From positions 1-5,595 of the forward strand of contig JAMOPZ010000465.1 in assembly GCA_027064245.1 (NCBI GenBank): a stretch of 5,595 nt of DNA, in the 5' to 3' direction. Every line of letters begins with the position of its first letter. Within the stretch, counting starts at the first letter, position 1. The stretch comes from Campylobacterales bacterium. Lineage in GTDB: Bacteria; Campylobacterota; Campylobacteria; Campylobacterales; Arcobacteraceae. The notes beneath the pieces are model-generated. The model did not search any database, was not told the origin of the DNA, and was given only the letters and a program-made list of their open reading frames with translations. Shown one piece after another: positions 1 to 5,595 of the stretch. The position numbers were made by a program, and so were the translations under genes.

Positions 1-145
1 AGGGTTTGTACAGAGAAAAAGTGGAGTAAATATCAATAAATTAGGGATTTTAGATCCATCAAGAAAATTGGCTACACTAAGTGATTTTGTTATTGGCTCA
101 AATGCTAGACAAGCAATTCCAGTAAATATAACAAAAATATCTTAA
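1..145 (+). CDS. C-terminal end of an unrecognised protein (partial)
   Basis: An open frame enters from the left edge (first full codon at position 2) and ends with TAA at 143-145, giving the last 47 residues of a protein. The tail contains NINKLGILDPSRKLATLSDF and ends in IPVNITKIS. I do not recognise the family, and no catalytic motif, membrane helix or terminal aromatic outer-membrane signature is visible. The stop lies 11 bases before the ATG of the porin relic, whose AAGGAG ribosome binding site follows immediately, so the two were probably one transcript ending at the terminator at 332-370. The fragment reads like normal coding sequence, but whether the gene upstream is intact cannot be judged here. 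Confidence 0.6.
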   Translation, partial: GFVQRKSGVNINKLGILDPSRKLATLSDFVIGSNARQAIPVNITKIS

Positions 146-156
146 AAGGAGAAAAA

Positions 157-333
157 ATGAAAATAGGCAAAATTGGGCTTGGTTCGCTTTCTGTTGCTTT
201 ATTGGTAGCGAAGATTTAAATGCTTATGATTTTGTTGCAAAATATAATTTTAATGGTGATTTGAAAGGACTCAATGCAAAGTTTCATTATGAAAATGTAG
301 ATTTTGATTAAGGCGCTATTGTTAATTTTTTAG
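157..333 (+). pseudogene. Gutted outer-membrane porin gene (OprD-like relic)
   Basis: A good ribosome binding site (AAGGAG, 146-151) precedes ATG at 157. This frame encodes MKIGKIGLGSLSVALLV, a typical signal-peptide start, then stops at 217-219 after 20 codons. From about 204 a different frame reads GSEDLNAYDFVAKYNFNGDL, then KGLNAKFHYENVDFD, stopping at 309-311. The alternating polar/hydrophobic pattern with many aromatics fits the last transmembrane beta-strands of a porin. Past that stop the same frame gives GAIVNF and, if one T is removed from the six-T run at 326-331, ends at TAG 331-333 on a terminal Phe, the usual outer-membrane C-terminal signature. I infer an internal deletion that joined the two ends out of frame, plus a nonsense change and a one-base slip. 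OprD-like or another Campylobacterota porin is a guess from style. A 20-codon peptide could still be translated, but a working porin could not. Confidence 0.6.
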
Positions 334-370
334 AGGGGTTGAGTGCTTGCCCACTCCCCTCTCTTTTTTT
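332..370 (+). terminator. Rho-independent terminator
   Basis: AGAGGGG (332-338) pairs with CCCCTCT (356-362). After a three-base bulge, AGTG (342-345) pairs with CACT (352-355) around a six-base loop. Seven T residues follow at 364-370. The stem is strikingly GC-rich for this window. It overlaps the last bases of the porin relic and closes the transcription unit at 1-333, separating it from the signalling genes. Confidence 0.85.
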
Positions 371-373
371 AGA

Positions 374-379
374 TATAAT
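374..379 (+). promoter_or_regulatory. Probable sigma-70 -10 box ahead of the chemoreceptor relic and the A/B pair
   Basis: A perfect TATAAT lies four bases after the terminator T-tract and 62 bases before the ATG at 442. Campylobacterota housekeeping promoters commonly have a T-rich stretch upstream of the -10 box instead of a clear -35 box; here the T-tract at 364-370 would serve. TTGCCC at 347-352 is too far away (21 bases) to be a good -35 element. With no terminator seen between here and 599, this is the best candidate promoter for the c-di-GMP pair. Such boxes are common by chance in AT-rich DNA. Confidence 0.45.
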
Positions 380-441
380 AGTCTTATTGTGCAACAAGTC
401 TAATGTAAGTAAAGAGTGATTTTGTGCATAAGGAAGATTTT

Positions 442-588
442 ATGTTACGGTTCAATACAATTAAAAATAAATTAGCAGTTTTATCTAGTAACGATACAAG
501 AAGTGCAGAAGAGATATCAAGTGCTGCGAATGAGTTGTGCAGTATGACTATGGAGCTAACGCAGAGTATATCAATATATAAGACTTAA
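442..588 (+). pseudogene. Methyl-accepting chemotaxis protein relic: N- and C-termini joined in frame
   Basis: AAGGAAG (430-436) precedes ATG at 442, and an intact 48-codon frame runs to TAA at 586-588. The start, MLRFNTIKNKLAVLSS, resembles the short cytoplasmic lead of a chemoreceptor just before its first membrane helix. The rest, SAEEISSAANELCSMTMELT and then QSISIYKT, resembles the extreme C-terminus of a chemoreceptor (the second methylation helix followed by a short tail). The first membrane helix, ligand domain, HAMP domain and signalling hairpin are all missing. The simplest reading is an in-frame internal deletion of a full-length receptor gene. Because the frame and ribosome binding site survive, a 48-residue product may still be made as the first cistron before gene A, ten bases downstream. 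It lacks the CheA/CheW-contacting tip, so it should not signal. GTG at 424 is an in-frame alternative start. Confidence 0.55.
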
Positions 589-598
589 AGAGAATAAT

Positions 599-2803
599 AT
601 GTTTTTAAAGTATTTTGTAATGCTGTTTTTTTTACCGATTTTATTATGTGCTTATGATATAAATATAGCAGTTCTTGCAAATCATGGTATAGCTGAGGGA
701 GAACGAGATTGGACCCCAACTATAAAGTATCTAAATAAAAAACTTCCAGGGAGTAACTTTAAGTTATTGTTATTTTTGCCAAATCATTTTAGTGAAATGA
801 AAAAAAAAGCTAAAGATGGTGAAGTAGATTTTTTGATATTACCTCCATCTATGCAAATTGATGTAGAACACTCAAGTATATTACTTACTCTAGTAAAACA
901 TACAAAAAATGGTGATATATCACAATTTGGTTCAGTTATTATATCAAAAAAAACATCAAATATAAATAGACTATCACAGATTGATAATACAAAATATATT
1001 GGGGCTGTTGCTCCAATGGGTTTTGCTGGATGGCTGATAGCCTATGATATGCTAACCAAAAATCGTATAAAATTTGATAAAAAGAAAGTGTTGTTTTTAG
1101 GAACTCAAGAAAAAGTTATAGAAGCAGTAGCATCAGGTAGGGTTGAAATAGGTGTTATTAGAACAGGGGTTCTAGAGAGACTTAAAAAAGAAAAGAAAAT
1201 AGATATAAGTGATATAAAAGTTTTAAATAAAAAGAACTACAAGAATTTTCCGTTTGTTGTAAGTAGTAAACTCTATCCTGAGTGGGCATTTGCAAAAACA
1301 AAAAAAGCAGATGTAGAGATAAGCAGGGAGGTTGTTTTATCTTTACTAGAACTCTCTAAAGATAGCAATATTACTGCAAATGAAGGTTATAAATACTACT
1401 GGACCGTTCCTCATGATTATAAAGAGGTTAAAAATTTAATGAGGAGATTAGAAATCGGTCCTTATGAGAACTTAAATTCTATATTGATTAATGAATGGAT
1501 AGAATCTCATAGATGGACTATTAGAGCTGTGTTAGCACTAGTTTTTCTTTTTCTTATTTCTGCTTTTATTCATGTTTTATATAACAGTAAAAAAATCAAA
1601 TATCTTGCTTACCATGATAGGCTTACAGGACTATATAATAGTGGATATCTTGAAAAAACAATCAAGCCTTCTTTCCAATACTCTTTAATAATGCTAAATA
1701 TAAATAATTTAAATTATATAAATATAGCATATAGCTTTCGAGTAGGTGATAAAATATTGACAAGTGTGGCAGATATTTTAAAAAACAATTTTGGTGCACA
1801 TTCAGTGTATAGGATGAATTCAGATCAATTTGCTCTGTTATATACATCAAAAATTGATTTTGAAAAAATCATACAAGAGATAAGACATTTTTTTCATAAA
1901 GAAGTTATAAAATTTGATTCTATACAGTTTCATATTAGTCACTCTTATGGAGCGGCATATGGTAATGAAAAACTAGTTTTAAATTGCATTCTTGCACTTA
2001 GACAGGCAAAAATAAGAGGTAAAGATAAATATCATGTATTTAATGAAAAGAGTGATTGTGAAGATTATGAAAAAACAAAATATTTCATAGCCTCACATAA
2101 TCAGCTTTTTAATGCGCTAAAAGAGAGTAGAATTGTTCCTTTTTTTCAAGGTATTCGAGATAATCAAACAGAAAAAACAACAAAATTTGAGGCACTCGCT
2201 CGTATGGAAGTTGATAGCAAAATTCTTTCCCCATTTCATTTTTTAGAAGCTGCAAAGCTTGCTGGAGTTTTGCCTAGTATAACAAAAATAATGATAGATA
2301 AAACTTTTAAGTTAATGACAGATAACGATTATACGGTCTCTATTAATATTACAGAAGAAGATTTAAATAAAAACTATTTATTGGATTATTTAAATAAAAA
2401 ATCATTGGAATATAGTGTAAAATCTTCTAGAATTATTTTAGAAATTCTTGAAGGTGTGAGCAATATGGGACAGAAAAACAATGTAGCACAGCTTCAAAAA
2501 CTAAAAAATAGTGGTTATAAGTTGGCTATTGATGATTTTGGAGCAGAGTATTCTAATTTTGAGAGAACTTTGGATTTAAATATAGATTTTGTAAAAATAG
2601 ATGCTAAATATATAAAAGACATAGATACAAATGAAAAAAGTTATAATATAGTGAGCAGCATAGTCTTTTTTGCTAAAAAAAGTGGTATAAAATGTGTAGC
2701 AGAGTTTGTACATAATAGAAGTGTACAAATAGTAATCGAGAAGTTAGGTATAGAGTTTTCACAAGGATATTACTTCAGTGAACCTTCTAAAAAATTTTTA
2801 TAG
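599..2803 (+). CDS. PhnD-like periplasmic sensor with degenerate GGDEF and intact EAL domain; probable c-di-GMP phosphodiesterase
   Basis: This 734-residue inner-membrane protein probably hydrolyses cyclic di-GMP in response to a periplasmic ligand. Residues 1-18 form a signal peptide (cleavage likely after LLCA). Residues 20-295 match the PhnD-like substrate-binding fold, with WTPT at 38-41, GW at 144-145, RTG at 188-190 and LYPEWAFAKTK at 225-235. One membrane helix spans about 308-328. The GGDEF domain (about 335-485) is degenerate: the signature is NSDQF (407-411), the metal-binding DxD is NxN (367, 369), and there is no I-site RxxD, so it should not make c-di-GMP. The EAL domain (about 500-734) keeps the expected catalytic set: E531 of EAL, N583, E615, D645-D646, K666, E702 and Q722, with the spacing usual in active enzymes from N583 on. 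One oddity is DDFGAEYS, with Glu where Gly is common in loop 6. The start has a weak ribosome binding site (AAGAGA, 588-593) but gives a clean signal peptide. Gene B follows after 15 bases. The ligand is unknown. Confidence 0.92.
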   Translation: MFLKYFVMLFFLPILLCAYDINIAVLANHGIAEGERDWTPTIKYLNKKLPGSNFKLLLFLPNHFSEMKKKAKDGEVDFLILPPSMQIDVEHSSILLTLVKHTKNGDISQFGSVIISKKTSNINRLSQIDNTKYIGAVAPMGFAGWLIAYDMLTKNRIKFDKKKVLFLGTQEKVIEAVASGRVEIGVIRTGVLERLKKEKKIDISDIKVLNKKNYKNFPFVVSSKLYPEWAFAKTKKADVEISREVVLSLLELSKDSNITANEGYKYYWTVPHDYKEVKNLMRRLEIGPYENLNSILINEWIESHRWTIRAVLALVFLFLISAFIHVLYNSKKIKYLAYHDRLTGLYNSGYLEKTIKPSFQYSLIMLNINNLNYINIAYSFRVGDKILTSVADILKNNFGAHSVYRMNSDQFALLYTSKIDFEKIIQEIRHFFHKEVIKFDSIQFHISHSYGAAYGNEKLVLNCILALRQAKIRGKDKYHVFNEKSDCEDYEKTKYFIASHNQLFNALKESRIVPFFQGIRDNQTEKTTKFEALARMEVDSKILSPFHFLEAAKLAGVLPSITKIMIDKTFKLMTDNDYTVSINITEEDLNKNYLLDYLNKKSLEYSVKSSRIILEILEGVSNMGQKNNVAQLQKLKNSGYKLAIDDFGAEYSNFERTLDLNIDFVKIDAKYIKDIDTNEKSYNIVSSIVFFAKKSGIKCVAEFVHNRSVQIVIEKLGIEFSQGYYFSEPSKKFL

Positions 2804-2818
2804 TCTAGGAGAAGTGGT

Positions 2819-4366
2819 ATGAAAATCATAAATATATTGATATTTTTTATGCCTTTATATATTTATGCTCAAACAATTACTATTGCCGTTGATGCAGTAG
2901 ATGGAAGCAAAAAAGCTACGGAAGAGTGGACGCCAACAATAGACTTTTTAAATAAAAAATTACCACAATATAACTTTAAATTGTATCCTTTTATCTTCAC
3001 AGAATTTACTCTAATGCAAAAAAAAATAGAAGAAGGTGATATAGATTTTATTATCTCTGCACCTGGAAAATACATCAATTTAGAAGTAAATCAAGGAGTA
3101 TCTAAAATTTTAACTCTAGGTGATAAAAACGGAGTTGCTAGATTTGGTGCGGTGATATTTACGCATAAAGATTCTGTTATTAAAAAAATATCTTATATAA
3201 ATCATAAAACAAAAATAGTTGCAATTCCACCTGCAAAATTTGGAGGTTGGATGGTAGCGTTTGATGAGCTTATAACTAAAGGGATAGATATAGATGAAGA
3301 AAATGTTAAGTATGTAGATAATCAAGAAGATGTTATACAAAAGGTTAAAAATCATAAATTTGATATAGGAATCATAAGAACTGGTGTTTTTGAAAAGTTG
3401 CAAAAAGAAAATCCACTAATATTAAAAGATATATTGATAATAAATAGACAAAAATATAAATTGTTTCCATACATAGTTAGTACACAGTTATATCCTGCAT
3501 GGGCACTAGCAAAAACAAAAAGTTTAAGTGATAAAATATCTAGAGAAGTAGCTCATGAATTATTGATGCATTCTTTGATAAGCAATGATGATAATAAAAA
3601 CTATCAGGGTATTCACAGTTATTGGACTACTCCTTATAGTTATCAAAGTATTAGAGAACTTATGGAAAGGCTAGAAAAAGGACCATATGAGAATCAAAGT
3701 TTTAATATTATTAAAAAACTTGCAAAAAGGCATCATGAGTCTTTTTATCTCATAGCAATAGTATTTATACTGATATTTATTTTTTTGATTTATGCAAAAT
3801 TTACTACAATAAAACTCAAGAAAAAAGATAAAGAGAATAAATTACTTTTAAAAAAAATAAAAAACATAGCATACAATGATGTTTTAACAAATATTCCAAA
3901 TAGATTAAGTATTATGGAAGAATTTAATAAAATGTTAACTATTGCTCAAAGAAATCATCTTCGTTTAGGTGTTATGTTTTTTGACTTAGACGGTTTCAAA
4001 ACAATAAATGATATATTGGGACATAAAACTGGCGATAGAGTTTTACAAGATGTTGCAAGTATATTAAAATCTCTACTTAGAAAAGATGATTTATATGGTA
4101 GATTAGGAGGAGATGAGTTTGTTATTGTTACTCTTGGAATGAAAAATAAAGAGAGTTTAGAAAAAATATGTACTAAACTTTTAGATAAAATAGACTCAAT
4201 CTTTTTGCCTTCTAAGATAAAAGAAAATTTTGGAGTTAGCATAGGGGTTATTAGTATTGTTCCAAATAAAGATACTTTAATAGAGCCATTACTTCATGAT
4301 GCAGATGAAATTATGTATGAAGTTAAACAAGAAGGTAAAAATGGTTTTATTATTAAATATATTTAA
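2819..4366 (+). CDS. PhnD-like periplasmic sensor with active-type GGDEF domain; probable diguanylate cyclase
   Basis: This 515-residue inner-membrane protein probably makes cyclic di-GMP from two GTP under control of a periplasmic ligand. Residues 1-17 are a signal peptide (cleavage likely after YIYA). Residues 18-290 are a PhnD-like sensor colinear with gene A's: EWTPT, FLNKKLP, GGW (142-144), RTGVFEKL (187-194), LYPAWALAKTK and RLEKGPYE all have counterparts. One membrane helix lies at about 309-326, followed by a short Lys-rich charged linker that may act as a signalling helix. The GGDEF domain (about 345-515) looks fully functional: D389 and D391 in FFDLDGFK, GGDEF at 430-434, and an inhibitory I-site R421-K-D-D424 five residues before it, which predicts product inhibition. 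LTNIPNR replaces the usual LTGLPNR, a mild change. AGGAG at 2807-2811, seven bases before ATG, fixes the start. No terminator follows the stop; a kinase-like tail continues in the same frame. Confidence 0.93.
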   Translation: MKIINILIFFMPLYIYAQTITIAVDAVDGSKKATEEWTPTIDFLNKKLPQYNFKLYPFIFTEFTLMQKKIEEGDIDFIISAPGKYINLEVNQGVSKILTLGDKNGVARFGAVIFTHKDSVIKKISYINHKTKIVAIPPAKFGGWMVAFDELITKGIDIDEENVKYVDNQEDVIQKVKNHKFDIGIIRTGVFEKLQKENPLILKDILIINRQKYKLFPYIVSTQLYPAWALAKTKSLSDKISREVAHELLMHSLISNDDNKNYQGIHSYWTTPYSYQSIRELMERLEKGPYENQSFNIIKKLAKRHHESFYLIAIVFILIFIFLIYAKFTTIKLKKKDKENKLLLKKIKNIAYNDVLTNIPNRLSIMEEFNKMLTIAQRNHLRLGVMFFDLDGFKTINDILGHKTGDRVLQDVASILKSLLRKDDLYGRLGGDEFVIVTLGMKNKESLEKICTKLLDKIDSIFLPSKIKENFGVSIGVISIVPNKDTLIEPLLHDADEIMYEVKQEGKNGFIIKYI

Positions 4367-4483
4367 TATAAAAGGAAAAGTATAGTTAAGAATAATATTT
4401 TTATCAATGTAAAATCAACACCAAATGCAGGAACAATATTTATTTTTTCGTTTAAAAATCTAATGTATAATAATAGTCTATAA
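4367..4483 (+). pseudogene. C-terminal tail of a histidine kinase ATPase domain (relic without a start)
   Basis: Directly after gene B's TAA (4364-4366) the same frame stays open for 38 codons and ends with TAA at 4481-4483. It has no usable start near its 5' end. From about 4400 it reads FINVKSTPNAGTIFIFSF, which fits the last beta-strands of a GHKL/HATPase_c domain, where kinases typically end with I-x-V-x-S-x-x-x-x-G-T-x-F-x-F. Everything before this tail (dimerisation helices, N, G1 and F boxes) is absent. It could be the remains of a kinase deleted when gene B was inserted or duplicated, or of a former PhnD-histidine kinase fusion whose output was replaced by GGDEF. Stop-codon readthrough from gene B would append it, but nothing supports that. 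The kinase-like part is clear; the exact left boundary (4367 to about 4400) is not. Confidence 0.6.
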
Positions 4484-4497
4484 TTTTATTTTATTTT
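4483..4497 (+). repeat. Three tandem ATTTT units
   Basis: Three perfect copies of a five-base unit lie just upstream of the TATAAT box at 4507-4512. Regularly spaced T-stretches upstream of the -10 box are typical of Campylobacterota promoters, so this is more probably a promoter element than a contingency repeat; three copies are few for slippage-driven phase variation. Confidence 0.5.
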
Positions 4498-4506
4498 ATT
4501 ATATTG

Positions 4507-4512
4507 TATAAT
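4507..4512 (+). promoter_or_regulatory. Probable sigma-70 -10 box for the PAS protein
   Basis: A perfect TATAAT follows a T-rich stretch with phased T-runs (4484-4500) and lies 40 bases before the ATG at 4553. Transcription would start near 4519-4522. A second TATAAT at 4479-4484 is a less well placed alternative. The 11-base word TGTATAATAAT occurs twice, at 4464-4474 and 4505-4515. Confidence 0.5.
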
Positions 4513-4552
4513 AATCTAAGGTTATTGAGTAAAGATTTATATGTGGTGGATT

Positions 4553-5595
4553 ATGAAAAAAAATAAATTGTTTAATCTCTCTATTTTAGATGATGTCTAT
4601 TATAAAGTGGATAATGATGGTAAAATTTTAGAAGTCTCTCCTTCTATAAAAAGAGTATTAGGCTACGATGAAAATGAAGTTATAGGTTTAGATATAAAGT
4701 CATTATATATTAATTTTAATGAGAGAGATGAAAATTTAAAAAATAGAGATAAAGCAAGTACAAGTTTTTCTTTTGAAAGTTTTATGAGGCATAAAGATGG
4801 AAAACATGTTCTTATGTCCGCTAATTCTCATTTTATTAAAGATAATAGTGGTAATATAGTCGGTATTGAAGGTATTGCAAGGGATATAACTCTTAAAAAT
4901 GAACTGCACGATAAATTAATTCAAAATAAACAAAAATATAAAGTTATTTTTGAAAACTCTCCAAGTGGAATTATATATTTTAATACAAAAGGAATCATAA
5001 TAGAGGCAAATCAATCAGCTTTATCTATTTTTGGAGTATCAAGAGATAAGTTTATTGGTTTTGATTTAATGTTTAGTTTAAAAGATAAAAAACTTATAAA
5101 AGTTATAAAACAGAGTTTAAGTAGTGGTCAAGCATATTATAAAGATATATATTTTTCTCTCTTTAGTCAAAAGGACATATATCTAGAAATATTTTTTAGA
5201 GCTATTAGAGATGAAAAAGATAAAATCAAATTTATTGTTGCATCTTTAGATGATAAAAGTAGTGAGTATAAAGCTATAAAAAATCTTGAAAAGTCAAAAG
5301 AAGAGTGGAAATCCATTATAGACAATATGTTAAATATCTTTGTTCAAACTAATAAAGATGGCATAATACAAAAGGCTTCTCCTTCAGTTAAAGAGTTGAT
5401 AGGATATGAAGTTGATGAGTTGATAGGCAAAAACATTATATTGTTATGGAAAGATACTAAAGAGAGAGTTGGTTATAGAGAAGAGTATCTAAAAAATTTG
5501 AAACCAATTAAAAATAAAGAAGCATATATAAAAGCTAAAGATGGTAAAACAATCCTTATCAATGCAAATATAGCACCTAGATTTGATGACGATAA
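4553..5595 (+). CDS. Multi-PAS cytoplasmic sensor protein, 5' part (output domain beyond the window)
   Basis: The frame is open from ATG at 4553 to the right edge (347 codons seen), and it holds three PAS domains in a row. PAS1 is about residues 10-115, with VSPSIKRVLGYDENEVIG and the closing GIARDIT typical of a PAS/PAC end. PAS2 is about 125-235, opening with VIFENSPSGIIYFN. PAS3 starts at about 249 (EEWKSIIDNM, then ASPSVKELIGYEVDELIGKN) and is cut by the edge. PAS1 and PAS3 resemble each other, suggesting domain duplication. No signal peptide or membrane helix is seen, so it should sense inside the cell (redox state, a small ligand or a cofactor); no cofactor-binding residue can be assigned. 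The output is not in the window: a histidine kinase or GGDEF/EAL module would be usual. In-frame ATG at 4541 is an alternative start (adds MWWI); an in-frame stop at 4526-4528 excludes anything further upstream. The ribosome binding site is weak for both starts. Confidence 0.88.
   Translation, partial: MKKNKLFNLSILDDVYYKVDNDGKILEVSPSIKRVLGYDENEVIGLDIKSLYINFNERDENLKNRDKASTSFSFESFMRHKDGKHVLMSANSHFIKDNSGNIVGIEGIARDITLKNELHDKLIQNKQKYKVIFENSPSGIIYFNTKGIIIEANQSALSIFGVSRDKFIGFDLMFSLKDKKLIKVIKQSLSSGQAYYKDIYFSLFSQKDIYLEIFFRAIRDEKDKIKFIVASLDDKSSEYKAIKNLEKSKEEWKSIIDNMLNIFVQTNKDGIIQKASPSVKELIGYEVDELIGKNIILLWKDTKERVGYREEYLKNLKPIKNKEAYIKAKDGKTILINANIAPRFDDD

Noticed and set aside
599..655. Lipoprotein signal at Cys17 of gene A
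   Set aside because: The residues before the Cys are Ile-Leu-Leu, not the small Ala/Gly/Ser required at -1 of a lipobox, so ordinary signal peptidase cleavage after Ala18 fits better.
1662..1850. 62-codon open frame on the - strand inside the degenerate GGDEF region of gene A
   Set aside because: It lies wholly within a well-supported coding gene, has no recognisable product, and is a by-product of AT-rich antisense sequence.
2869..3403. Two - strand open frames (2869-3078 and 3116-3403) opposite gene B's sensor
   Set aside because: Their residues mirror the conserved sensor on the + strand; the predicted peptides show no domain or convincing start context.
3955..4242. 95-codon - strand open frame opposite the GGDEF domain of gene B
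   Set aside because: It is the complement of a strongly conserved catalytic domain and has no independent support.
4483..4497. Phase-variation (contingency) repeat
   Set aside because: Only three five-base units are present and they lie in a promoter-type T-rich region, so slippage-based switching is not supported.
4367..4552. Terminator after gene B
   Set aside because: No GC-containing hairpin followed by a T-tract is visible; the T-rich part at 4484-4500 fits a promoter better. The A/B transcript may run on into the PAS gene.
1..5595. CRISPR array, tRNA, rRNA, insertion sequence or riboswitch
   Set aside because: No regularly spaced repeats, no tRNA-like cloverleaf, no transposase coding or terminal inverted repeats, and no conserved RNA motif were seen on reading both strands.

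Overview
The window is very AT-rich, with AAGGAG-type ribosome binding sites and T-rich stretches in front of TATAAT boxes. It codes densely for sensory and signalling proteins. This, together with the style of the porin and chemoreceptor relics, suggests a Campylobacterota (epsilonproteobacterial) genome of the Sulfurimonas/Sulfurospirillum/Arcobacter kind. That placement is an inference from style; no taxonomic marker gene is present.

Layout, all on the + strand. Positions 1-145 hold the C-terminal end of an unrecognised protein. Positions 157-333 hold what looks like a gutted outer-membrane porin gene: signal-peptide start and last beta-strands kept, middle gone, frame broken. A hairpin plus T-tract terminator (332-370) closes this unit. 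A TATAAT box (374-379) then precedes a 48-codon ORF (442-588) that looks like the two ends of a methyl-accepting chemotaxis protein joined in frame. Ten bases later begins the main pair. Gene A (599-2803) is a periplasmic PhnD-like sensor, one membrane helix, a degenerate GGDEF domain and an intact EAL domain. Gene B (2819-4366) is a paralogous PhnD-like sensor, one membrane helix and an intact GGDEF domain with an I-site. After gene B's stop, in the same frame, lies the start-less tail of a histidine-kinase ATPase domain (to 4483). A T-rich promoter region follows, then the 5' part of a cytoplasmic protein with three PAS domains (4553 to the window edge).

The core is the A/B pair. The two proteins share a sensor that aligns along its whole length, but their output enzymes oppose each other: A should hydrolyse cyclic di-GMP and B should make it. 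They lie 15 bases apart and are very probably co-transcribed. The likely picture is a two-protein switch that reads one or two related small periplasmic ligands and sets the local c-di-GMP level. The ligand cannot be read from the sequence; the PhnD fold only suggests a small anion such as a phosphonate, phosphite or phosphate-like compound.

The second theme is decay. Three relics (porin, chemoreceptor, histidine kinase) surround the pair, two of them with both termini kept and the middle lost. This points to a locus remodelled by deletion or recombination, or, less likely, to an assembly problem.
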